64,000 nucleotides of DNA, taken from the NCBI RefSeq assembly GCF_015999305.1, contig NZ_JAEAGP010000001.1, positions 372,001-436,000 on the forward strand, read 5' to 3'. A program made the position numbers and the translations under genes. How positions within the stretch are numbered: position 1 is the stretch's first letter; the number at the start of each line of letters is the position of its first letter. The notes under the pieces were generated by a model. The model was not told where the DNA came from. It saw only the letters and a list, made by a program, of their open reading frames with translations, and searched no databases. The DNA comes from Erythrobacter sp. YJ-T3-07. Lineage in GTDB: Bacteria > Pseudomonadota > Alphaproteobacteria > Sphingomonadales > Sphingomonadaceae. Of this stretch, positions 25,443 to 33,280 are shown piece by piece.

Positions 25443-28019
25443 ATGAGTGATATCCAGTATATTGTCGAGGATGGTTCGCGGACTCTGGTGCCCACGCCGC
25501 CGCCGCCCGATGCCAATTATACCTACGACATCGGAGATCGCTTCCAGCTGGCCATGCCGGATGGCGGAACGGTCGTCTTCTACGAGCTCACCCGGTCGCG
25601 CAACGGATCGTCCGACGTCCTTCACACGCTGTACGTGCAGCGGTTCGATGCCGCGGGGAATGCGGTCGGCTCTCCTGTCCAGGCCGGCAACGCAGCGTCA
25701 CCGACGTTCACCGGATTCTACGGGCTTACCGGCGTCGCGTTCGAGGATGGCAGTTTCGCGTTCCAGACATCGCAACTGAACGGCTATCCGCGATACATCT
25801 TCGACTTCGCGCCCGACGGCACGTTTCTGAACCAGTATCCGTGGCCGGAGTTCGCCTCCGATATCACGGACATGATCCGGCTCCCCGATGGCTCGCTGCA
25901 GGTCTATTACGACTATCTCCAGCGAACCGAGCAGGGCGTGGAAACGCGAGACGTCCGGGTCGCCATTCTCGATGATGGAACCACCACCACCCTCAACCTT
26001 GTTGCCGACCCTGCAGGCGATCAGCGTTCCGTGCGGGCGGCCGAGCTTGGCAGCGGCACCCTTGTGATCTGGCAGGATGCCGGGCCCGAAGGTGGCAACG
26101 GCACCTTCAATCTGGTCGGCGAACGCGTCGATGCCTCGGGCCAGCGGGTCGGCACCAGCTTTACGATCGCAACCTCGACCAGCGGGTTTCAGAGCGATGT
26201 CTTCGCCCTGGCCGATGGCAACGCGGCAGTCGTCTGGGGTGACGGCGGGGATCTGCATGTCCGCCACTACGGAACCGATGGACAGCCGGTCGGAACCGAG
26301 GTCGTGGTTCCCGACGTGTCGGGCGGAAGCGTGACGGTGCTGCCCGACGGAACGATCGTCTGGTCCCGCCCGGAGGTCGCGGAGACCGACCGCGCTATCA
26401 TCCAGCTCTTCGATCCCTCCGGCAATGCCCTGGGCGACCCGTTCTATGCCGCCGAGCAGACCGAGGGACAGCTTCTGCAGTATAATGCCGAGACTGGTCA
26501 GCTGTTCATCAACAGCGGCTTTCCGGCGGTGAATACGCAATATGTCTACGACCTTCCCGATCGCTTCTTCGGCACCCCGAACCCGGACACGCTGACCGGC
26601 GGTGACGGGCGCGACATCCTGCTCGGCTATGAAGACGACGATATCCTCTCCGGCCTGCTCGGCGATGACCAGATCGACGGCGGCGCGGGGAACGACCAGA
26701 TCTTCGGCGGTGGCGGCAACGACAGGCTGTGGGGCGAAGCGGGCAACGACCTGCTCGTTGGCGGTCTGGGCGACGATGAAATCTTCGGCGGCACCGGCAC
26801 CGATGTGGCCCGCTTCAGCGGCAACAGCAGCGAGTACTCGATCGAGCGTCTGAGTGACGGGCGGGTCCGGATCACCGGCGCGGATGGCATCGATACGCTG
26901 TCCGGGGTGGAGCGTGCGCAGTTCGACGACGGCACGATCAATATCGGCCTGTTCGGCGATCCGACGCTGGCGATCGCCAGTTTCGGCTATTCGGACGCCG
27001 GCGGCGGCTGGGTCAACAACACCATCTATCCGCGCACCGCAGCGGACGTGAACGGAGACGGGCGCGCCGATCTGATCGGTTTCGGATCGGCGGGCGTGTA
27101 CGTCGCGCTGGCTGATGCCAATGGCAATTTCGGTGCGGTCACTCTGGCCTATCAAGGCTTCGGCGCGGCCGATGAAGCCGGTGGCTGGGTCGATGCCAAC
27201 CGCTATCCGCGCATGCTCGCCGACGTGAACGGCGACGGCAATGCCGACATCGTCGGCTTCGGCGCGGGCGGCACCTATGTCGCGCTGGCCGATGGCAATG
27301 GCGGCTTTGGTGCTACGCTGCTCGCAACGGCCGGTTTCGGCACCAGTGACGAGGCCGGCGGCTGGGTGAGTGCGGACCGCTATCCCCGCGTCATGGGCGA
27401 TGTGAACGGCGATGGCCGCGCCGATATCGTCGGGTTCGCGGCCAATGGTACCTATGTCGCGCTTGGTCAGGCGAACGGAACCTTCGGCGACGCCTTCCTC
27501 GGTATCGACGCCTTTGGCGAATCGCCCACCGCAGGCGGCTTCGTCAGCAATGATCGCTATCCGCGCACCGTCGCGGACGTGAACGGCGATGGTCGTGCCG
27601 ATATCGTCGGGTTCGGGTCGGCGGGCGTCTTCGTCGCGCTGGGCGAGACGGACGGTACCTTCGGCGATTACTTCCTCGCGACCAATGCCTTCGGAACCGC
27701 CGCGAGTGCGGGGGGCTGGTCCAGCGACGATCTCTTCCCGCGCGAGGTGGCCGATGTGAACGGCGACGGGCGGGCGGACATCGTCGGCTTCGGCCGTGAT
27801 GGCGTCTATGTCGCCTATGGCCAGAGCGACGGCAGCTTCGGCGCATGGGAGCAGGCACTCGAAGCCTTCGGTTCGGACGACAGCGCGGGCGGGTGGAGCA
27901 GCAATGATCGCTTCCCGCGCATCGTTGCGGATGTGAACGGCGATGGCCACGCAGACCTGATCGGTTTCGGCGCCGACGGCACCTTCGTCTCGCTGAGCAA
28001 CGACATCGGGGTGTTCTAG
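25443..28019 (+). CDS. RTX / FG-GAP repeat protein, probably secreted
   Basis: The 858-residue acidic protein has no N-terminal signal peptide. Residues about 15-375 form a beta-rich domain with recurring 'ADG' and 'DGT' turns. Residues 386-457 are eight RTX nonapeptides (GGxGxDxxx, such as GGAGNDQIF), which bind calcium in secreted proteins. After a 'ERAQFDDGTI' block, residues 514-858 hold six 59-residue FG-GAP/VCBS-like repeats with the core 'ADVNGDGRADIVGFG', the sixth cut at 50. RTX repeats usually mark type I secretion; no TISS genes lie nearby. It could be an adhesin or matrix protein. GGAGA precedes the ATG at 25443. Confidence 0.85.
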   Translation: MSDIQYIVEDGSRTLVPTPPPPDANYTYDIGDRFQLAMPDGGTVVFYELTRSRNGSSDVLHTLYVQRFDAAGNAVGSPVQAGNAASPTFTGFYGLTGVAFEDGSFAFQTSQLNGYPRYIFDFAPDGTFLNQYPWPEFASDITDMIRLPDGSLQVYYDYLQRTEQGVETRDVRVAILDDGTTTTLNLVADPAGDQRSVRAAELGSGTLVIWQDAGPEGGNGTFNLVGERVDASGQRVGTSFTIATSTSGFQSDVFALADGNAAVVWGDGGDLHVRHYGTDGQPVGTEVVVPDVSGGSVTVLPDGTIVWSRPEVAETDRAIIQLFDPSGNALGDPFYAAEQTEGQLLQYNAETGQLFINSGFPAVNTQYVYDLPDRFFGTPNPDTLTGGDGRDILLGYEDDDILSGLLGDDQIDGGAGNDQIFGGGGNDRLWGEAGNDLLVGGLGDDEIFGGTGTDVARFSGNSSEYSIERLSDGRVRITGADGIDTLSGVERAQFDDGTINIGLFGDPTLAIASFGYSDAGGGWVNNTIYPRTAADVNGDGRADLIGFGSAGVYVALADANGNFGAVTLAYQGFGAADEAGGWVDANRYPRMLADVNGDGNADIVGFGAGGTYVALADGNGGFGATLLATAGFGTSDEAGGWVSADRYPRVMGDVNGDGRADIVGFAANGTYVALGQANGTFGDAFLGIDAFGESPTAGGFVSNDRYPRTVADVNGDGRADIVGFGSAGVFVALGETDGTFGDYFLATNAFGTAASAGGWSSDDLFPREVADVNGDGRADIVGFGRDGVYVAYGQSDGSFGAWEQALEAFGSDDSAGGWSSNDRFPRIVADVNGDGHADLIGFGADGTFVSLSNDIGVF

Positions 28020-28082
28020 CGGACGCGAGCGCGCTCCGGCGTAGCGGTTTACGAACCGGCGGGCGGCGCGCTAGGCAGGCGC

Positions 28083-28880
28083 ATGTCCGTTCTCGACCAT
28101 AGCGCCACCGGCGCAATCGCCACGCTGACCCTCACCCGGCCGGAGAGCATGAATGCTCTCGGCCAGGCGGGGGACGGCGATGCCTTTGCGGCCGCCTGCG
28201 ACGCGATCAATGTCGACAGCACCATCCGCTGCGCGATCCTGACCGGCGCGGGGCGGGCGTTCAGCGCGGGCGGCGATGTGAAGGCGATGCAGAACCGCAC
28301 CGGCAATTTCGCCGGATCGCCGGTGACCATCGCCAACGGTTATCGCGACAATATCCACCGCATCCTGCGCGCGCTGCACGGCCTGCGCGTTCCGCTGATC
28401 GCGGCAATCAACGGCTCTGCGATCGGTCTGGGCTGCGATCTCGCCTGCCTCGCCGACATGCGCATTGCGAGCAGCAGCGCGAAGTTCGGCGTGACCTTCC
28501 TCAAGCTCGGTCTGGTGCCCGGCGACGGCGGCACCTGGCTGCTGCCGCGGGTGATCGGCGATGCGCGCGCGGCGGAGCTGTTCTTCACCGGGGATGTGAT
28601 CGACGCGGCCACCGCGCAGGAATGGGGCCTCGTCTCCCGTGTCGTCGAACCCGACGCGCTGATGGACGAAGCGCAGGCGCTCGCCGTAAAGGTCGCCGCG
28701 ATGCCGCCCGCCGCGCTGCGCCAGACCAAGATGCTGCTGCGCCAGTCGCGCGGGTTGAGCTACGACGGCGCGCTCGAACTTGCGGCCAATACGCAGGGGC
28801 TGATGCACCACACGGCGGATCACGCGGAAGGTGTCGCCGCGCTCCTGGGAAAGCGCGGGGCCGATTTCAGGGGCGAGTAA
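28083..28880 (+). CDS. Enoyl-CoA hydratase/isomerase family protein
   Basis: The 265-residue protein is a crotonase-fold enzyme. Oxyanion-hole blocks are 'GAGRAFSAGGDVKAM' and 'INGSAIGLGCDLACLADMRIAS'; 'FGVTFLKLGLVPGDGGTWLLPRVIG' is the second conserved block. One catalytic glutamate position of classical hydratases is occupied by Asp (CDLA), so activity could be isomerase or hydratase on a particular acyl-CoA. It is cytoplasmic. Its stop overlaps the next gene (TAATG). No other beta-oxidation genes are adjacent. Confidence 0.88.
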   Translation: MSVLDHSATGAIATLTLTRPESMNALGQAGDGDAFAAACDAINVDSTIRCAILTGAGRAFSAGGDVKAMQNRTGNFAGSPVTIANGYRDNIHRILRALHGLRVPLIAAINGSAIGLGCDLACLADMRIASSSAKFGVTFLKLGLVPGDGGTWLLPRVIGDARAAELFFTGDVIDAATAQEWGLVSRVVEPDALMDEAQALAVKVAAMPPAALRQTKMLLRQSRGLSYDGALELAANTQGLMHHTADHAEGVAALLGKRGADFRGE

Positions 28881-29323
28881 TGGCCGGACTTCTCGGGATG
28901 CCCGAGTGGCTGGCGGGTACGCTGTTCGTGGGCGCCGGACTTGTTATCTGGTTTGCAGTCGGCTTCCTGGCCTTGAGACGCGCTTACAAACGCCTCGCCG
29001 ACAGGCGTCCCAGTCCCGACCGAGAGACATTCCTTGAGATGCTCGGAAGGGACGTGGATCGGGATGTTGCCGAATGGGTGTGGGAGACGGTCGTTTTTTA
29101 CTACCGTGCTCCGGTGGTTCCGCATCCTGACGATCACCTGATCGACGATGCGAGGATCGATGGCGATGATATCGATATGGACTGGATACCCCGGTTCATC
29201 GCCGAGATGGGGATGGATCCCGGACTGTGGCCCACGGCCTGGCCTGGCTGGCCGCAGGAGTGGGGCCTGACAGTGCGCAATTTGGCCCGCTACCTGCAAC
29301 ATGGGCGTGAGCTATTGGGCTAG
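28880..29323 (+). CDS. Membrane-anchored hypothetical protein
   Basis: The 147-residue protein has one N-terminal membrane helix (about 12-33), followed by a soluble domain rich in Asp and Trp ('DDHLIDDARIDGDDIDMDWI', 'LWPTAWPGWPQEWGLTVRNLARYL'). The fold is not recognised. Its ATG overlaps the stop of the crotonase gene, and its stop shares the tetranucleotide CTAG with the convergent NnrU gene. Role unknown. Confidence 0.65.
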   Translation: MAGLLGMPEWLAGTLFVGAGLVIWFAVGFLALRRAYKRLADRRPSPDRETFLEMLGRDVDRDVAEWVWETVVFYYRAPVVPHPDDHLIDDARIDGDDIDMDWIPRFIAEMGMDPGLWPTAWPGWPQEWGLTVRNLARYLQHGRELLG

Positions 29324-29988
29324 ACCCAGCGCCACACACCTGCATCCATCGTATGCCACCAGGTCGCGCCCAGCCAGATCGCGATACCGCCGATCCACGG
29401 CACGATTCCGACCGAGAAGATCCGGCCGAGGCGGGGCCAGTAGCTGGTGTTCGCCTCCCACTGCCGCCACGCATCGCCCATCAGCAGCTCTTTCTTGTGG
29501 TCCTGCAGCCGTGCGCCGACCAGTGCGAGCACTCCGATCGCGAGGGCGACCACCACGGTGCGCGATGTCGGTGCGGCGATCAGGTGCGCGAAGGCCCACA
29601 GGCCGAAGCCCCACATCATCGGGTGGCGGGTCACCTTGAAGACGCCCGACGGCGCCTGCAGCGCGGCCTTCTCTGCGCCCGGCGCGGGCAGGGCCGGGTT
29701 GCCGATCAGCGAACCCGCGAACAGCACCAGCGCCAGCAGCGTGATGATGCTCGCCACGATCCACACGCCGTCGCCATAGCCGCCCCATAGCGGCGCGCCC
29801 GCGGGCGTGGCGACGAAGGCGAAATACATCCACGCCATCGTGGCGGCGCTGACCAGCGAATAGGCGATCATGAAACCGCCATCGCCCAGCAGGCGGACCA
29901 TCGGTGCGCGAAGCGGGTGCGACATGGCGAAATGCGTGCCGACGAAGGCGATGCTTGCGGCTATCAGCGAAACCAGCGGGTCGACCAT
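29320..29988 (-). CDS. NnrU family membrane protein
   Basis: The 222-residue protein has about six membrane helices and the NnrU/ICMT-like signature 'GVFKVTRHPMMWGFGLWAFAHL' plus 'LQDHKKELLMGDAW'. NnrU is named from denitrifier loci but is widespread in bacteria without denitrification; a methyltransferase-like fold is likely, function unclear. GGAGGG precedes the ATG at 29988. It is the last gene of the operon that starts with the peptide transporter, 26 bases after the FKBP gene. Confidence 0.85.
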   Translation of the reverse strand: MVDPLVSLIAASIAFVGTHFAMSHPLRAPMVRLLGDGGFMIAYSLVSAATMAWMYFAFVATPAGAPLWGGYGDGVWIVASIITLLALVLFAGSLIGNPALPAPGAEKAALQAPSGVFKVTRHPMMWGFGLWAFAHLIAAPTSRTVVVALAIGVLALVGARLQDHKKELLMGDAWRQWEANTSYWPRLGRIFSVGIVPWIGGIAIWLGATWWHTMDAGVWRWV

Positions 29989-30014
29989 CACAATCCCTCC
30001 CTGCGCCAATGCGG

Positions 30015-30494
30015 CTATTCGATACCGAGCAATTCCACCTTGAACACCAGCGTCGCATTGCCCGGGATCGGGCCCTTGCCGACCGGGCCATAGGCCAGGT
30101 CGGCCGGGGTATAGAGTTCGATCGTATCGCCCACGCCCATCTGCGGAATCGCGAGCTGCCATGCCTTCACCAGCCGCCCGAGCGGGAAGGTCGCGGGTTC
30201 GCCCCGGTCGTAGGAACTGTCGAACTGCGTCCCGTCGAGCAGGCGTCCGGCATAGTGCACCGTCACCGTATCCTCGACCGTCGGCTTCGGCCCGCTGCCG
30301 TCCCCGGTGAGGCGACGCCACTTGAGCCCGCCGGGCAACACCTGCCAGCCATCCTCCGCCTTCAGCTCGGCAATCGCCGCCTGCTGACGGTTGTGCCACG
30401 CGAGGTCGTGCGCGGGCTGTTCGGGCGTTGCGCCATCCTGCGCAATGGCCGCGCAGGGCAGCGCGAGTGCCGCAAGGGCGAGCGCGAGCTTCAC
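30015..30494 (-). CDS. FKBP-type peptidyl-prolyl cis-trans isomerase, exported
   Basis: The 159-residue protein has a signal peptide (1-18, AIAQ), a short helical spacer and one FKBP domain (about 70-157) with 'VTVHYAGRLLDGTQFDSSYDRGEPATFPLGRLVKAWQLAIPQMGVGDTIELYTPADLAYG' features typical of active FKBPs. It would speed proline isomerisation in periplasmic proteins or peptides. It starts with GTG overlapping the stop of the preceding amidohydrolase (GTGA). The position among amidohydrolase and peptide-transport genes suggests it may assist those exported enzymes. Confidence 0.92.
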   Translation of the reverse strand: MKLALALAALALPCAAIAQDGATPEQPAHDLAWHNRQQAAIAELKAEDGWQVLPGGLKWRRLTGDGSGPKPTVEDTVTVHYAGRLLDGTQFDSSYDRGEPATFPLGRLVKAWQLAIPQMGVGDTIELYTPADLAYGPVGKGPIPGNATLVFKVELLGIE

Positions 30495-31873
30495 CAGTCG
30501 TAAGCCTGCGGCAGGTCGGCTTCGTCGATGTCGCGATAGCGTTCGCGCAGGCCCGACTGGTGCGTGTCGGTCGGCTGGCGGACGCCGTCGATGAACACGG
30601 CTTCGGGCACCGTGCCCACCTCCAGCGGATCGCCATCCCAGATCACCACATCGGCTGCGGCATTGCTGGTGAGCGTGCCTAGTCGCCCGCCGAAGCCGGA
30701 AATGCGCGCCGGGATCGAGGTGATCGTCGCCAGTGCTTCACCCCAGGTCAGGCCCGTGGCTCCGGGCAACCGCGACAGCGCGACGAGGTTGCCGGCATAC
30801 TGGCGCGCGTTGCGCGGCTGTTCGCCGGTCCCGCCGCTCATCCGGCCGATCGCGACGGTGACGCCCGCATCGCGCATCCGCCCGATATTGCTCTGCGTCG
30901 CGGCGAGCTGGTCGAACCCGGTTGGCAGATCGTCGAGCGGGTCGGCGATCACCGGCACATTGGCGGCGGCGATCTCGTTCGCGACCAGCCAGCCCTCGCT
31001 CGCGCCGAGGATGACGAGGTCGAGCCGGGGGAAATCCCGCTTGAGCCTGATCGCCTCGCGAATGTCCGAAGCGCGCTCTGCCACCACGTAGAGCGGCTGC
31101 TCGCCACGCACGACGGGCACCAGTGCGGCCGCATCGAAGCGGGTCAGCAGCACGTCGCCCGCCCGCTCGCTGTCGCGGCCCGAGAGACGCGGGTCGAGCG
31201 GAACGTCGTCCCCGAAGCTGGTGTTCGAAGGCCGTGCGGTGGCGGCACCGATGGCAGCGCGATCGCCGTAGGACTGCGCCTCGCGCAGCGCATTGCGCAG
31301 CAGCGCGTGGGCGCTGGTGCGGCTGCCACCCGAAATGCGCGCGCCGGTCTCGCCCAGATCGACCAGCTGGAATGCGCGCGGACGGGTGACCATCTCCGGA
31401 TCTGCGCCCAGATCGATCACCGCACCCTGGCCGCCGAAGATCGATGCGGAGGGGCGGGTGGAAACGCTTGCCCGGGTGATCCCGTCGGCGCGCGCGACCA
31501 TCACGTCCTGCGAATTGGGGTTGAGCGCGGTCGACGCGTCGAGCGCGGCGCTGAAGGGCGAATTGCCCGCCGCGGTATCATTGCTCTCGCTCACACCGTC
31601 AACGTCGGACAGGCCGAGATCGGTGACGGCGGAGAAGATCCCCGGAGTCACCCACTTGCCGGTGCCGTCGATGACTTCGCCGCCTGCAGGCACGGTGACG
31701 CCCGCGCCCGCTGCGACGATCCGCCCGTTGCGGACCACCACGGTGGCGTTCTCGACCGGTTCGGAGCCGTCGCCGGTTGCGACGGTCGCATTGGTGATGG
31801 TGAAGTCCTGCGCGGCGGCAGGGGCGACCAGGGCGAGCGCGGCGGCGCTGCCCAGCAGAGCGAGGCGGATCAT
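30491..31873 (-). CDS. Amidohydrolase-like exported protein lacking the metal ligands
   Basis: The 460-residue protein has a signal peptide (1-21) and the composite fold of imidazolonepropionase-like amidohydrolases ('VRNGRIVAAGAGVTVPAGGEVIDGTGKWVTPG' and the C-terminal 'NAAADVVIWDGDPLE'). The metal motif that should follow VTPG is gone: the two histidines of HxH are replaced by Val83 and Asp85, and the late metal-binding Asp segment reads 'VAIGRMSGG'. It is likely a pseudoenzyme or structural partner of the intact amidohydrolase upstream, with which it overlaps by ATGA. The reading frame itself is intact. Confidence 0.85.
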   Translation of the reverse strand: MIRLALLGSAAALALVAPAAAQDFTITNATVATGDGSEPVENATVVVRNGRIVAAGAGVTVPAGGEVIDGTGKWVTPGIFSAVTDLGLSDVDGVSESNDTAAGNSPFSAALDASTALNPNSQDVMVARADGITRASVSTRPSASIFGGQGAVIDLGADPEMVTRPRAFQLVDLGETGARISGGSRTSAHALLRNALREAQSYGDRAAIGAATARPSNTSFGDDVPLDPRLSGRDSERAGDVLLTRFDAAALVPVVRGEQPLYVVAERASDIREAIRLKRDFPRLDLVILGASEGWLVANEIAAANVPVIADPLDDLPTGFDQLAATQSNIGRMRDAGVTVAIGRMSGGTGEQPRNARQYAGNLVALSRLPGATGLTWGEALATITSIPARISGFGGRLGTLTSNAAADVVIWDGDPLEVGTVPEAVFIDGVRQPTDTHQSGLRERYRDIDEADLPQAYDW

Positions 31874-33258
31874 TTGACGTCTCCCGCACCGGGCTGGCCG
31901 AGTTCGAAATCGCTCACCGGGCGGCGGCTGCGATCGAGCGCGTCGTAAAGCAGCGCGCCGTCGATCCAGACCTTCTCGGGCCGTGAATAGACGCTCAGCG
32001 GGTCGCCGTTCCACAGCACCACATCGGCCATCTTGCCGGGTTCGAGGCTGCCGGTCATTTTATCGATGCCCATCGCCTTGGCCGCGTTGAGCGTGAACCA
32101 GCCGACCACGTCGGCATCGGGAATGTCGAGCCCCATGCGTCGCCCTGCGGCCTGCGCCTTGGCGGCTTCCTGGTTGAGGCGCTGGATACCGTTCTCGTCG
32201 TCCGAGTGGATCACCACGCAGGCGCCCGATTTCCACAGCAGCGCCGCGTTTTCGCGGATGCCGTCGTAGCTTTCCATCTTGAAGCCGTACCAGTCGGCCC
32301 AGATCGCGCTGCACACGTCGTTTTCGCGCAGCAGATCGGCGATCTTGTAGCTTTCGACAGCGTGGTGGAAGGCGGTGACCTTGTAGCCCATCTCCTTGGC
32401 CATATCCATCACCAGCGCCATCTCGTCCGCGCGGTAGCAGTGGTTGTGGATCAGGATGTCACCGTCGAGAACGCCTGCCAGCGTCTCCTTGGCGAGGTCG
32501 CGCTTGGAGCGGTCGCCCGCGGCATAGGCGCGCGCGTCGAGCCACATCTGCCGGTTGACCGCGAAGTTGCCCATCCGGGTGGAGGGCATGCGTCCACGGC
32601 TGCCATAGACGCGCTTGGGATTCTCCCCGCAGGCCATCTTCATGCCGTAGGGCGCGCCGGGGAACTTCATCCCCTGCACGGTGCGCGAGGCGACGTTCTT
32701 CAGAGTGACCGAGCGGCCGCCGGTGAGGTTGGCAGAACCGGGGAGGATCTGCAGCGCAGTGATCCCGCCATTTGCGAGCGCGCGGCTGAAGCCCGGATCC
32801 TGCGGCCAGACCGAATGTTCGGCCCAGACTTCGGGCGTGGTCGGGCTGGTCGCCTCGTTCCCGTCGCTATGCGCCTCGACCGAAGGGGTGGGATAGTCGC
32901 CGAGGTGCGAGTGGATGTCGATCACGCCGGGGGTCACGAACTTGCCGGTGCCCTCGATCACGTCGTAACCGTCGGTGGACAGTCCAGTGCCCACCTCAAC
33001 CACTTCGCCATCGCGGAACAGCACGGTCGCATTGTCGAACCGGTTGCCCGCGCCGTCGAACACGGTCGCGCCGACCAGTGCGGTCGGCCGCCCCGGATAG
33101 CGCTGGTAGGTCGAGGCGTAGGGCGTGCCCCCGTCCGCACCCACCAACGGCGAGGCGGCGGACGCGCTGCGCGTCTCGCCCCCCGTGCCGCCGTCCATCC
33201 CCGTACAGGCCCCCAGCGCGAGCGCGCAGGCGGTTGCGATCAGTGTCCGTGTGCGCAT
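31870..33258 (-). CDS. Amidohydrolase family lipoprotein with complete metal site
   Basis: The 462-residue protein has a lipoprotein signal (lipobox LGAC, Cys18) and an amidohydrolase domain with HSH (H116, H118) in 'VTPGVIDIHSHLGD', later histidines in 'ILIHNHCYRADEM' and 'AFHHAVES', and the catalytic Asp in 'VIHSDDEN'. The family cleaves amide or C-N bonds in cyclic amides and dipeptides. The lipid anchor puts it in the periplasm, next to the peptide transporter gene (22-base gap), so a substrate of peptide type is plausible but unproven. GGGGGGA precedes the ATG. Confidence 0.9.
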   Translation of the reverse strand: MRTRTLIATACALALGACTGMDGGTGGETRSASAASPLVGADGGTPYASTYQRYPGRPTALVGATVFDGAGNRFDNATVLFRDGEVVEVGTGLSTDGYDVIEGTGKFVTPGVIDIHSHLGDYPTPSVEAHSDGNEATSPTTPEVWAEHSVWPQDPGFSRALANGGITALQILPGSANLTGGRSVTLKNVASRTVQGMKFPGAPYGMKMACGENPKRVYGSRGRMPSTRMGNFAVNRQMWLDARAYAAGDRSKRDLAKETLAGVLDGDILIHNHCYRADEMALVMDMAKEMGYKVTAFHHAVESYKIADLLRENDVCSAIWADWYGFKMESYDGIRENAALLWKSGACVVIHSDDENGIQRLNQEAAKAQAAGRRMGLDIPDADVVGWFTLNAAKAMGIDKMTGSLEPGKMADVVLWNGDPLSVYSRPEKVWIDGALLYDALDRSRRPVSDFELGQPGAGDVK

Positions 33259-33280
33259 CGTTCCCCCCTTACGTGCTGGC

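Noticed and set aside
26982..28019. Repeat region as a possible DNA tandem repeat or mobile element
   Set aside because: The 177-base periodicity is in frame and encodes FG-GAP repeats of one protein; no inverted ends or transposase.
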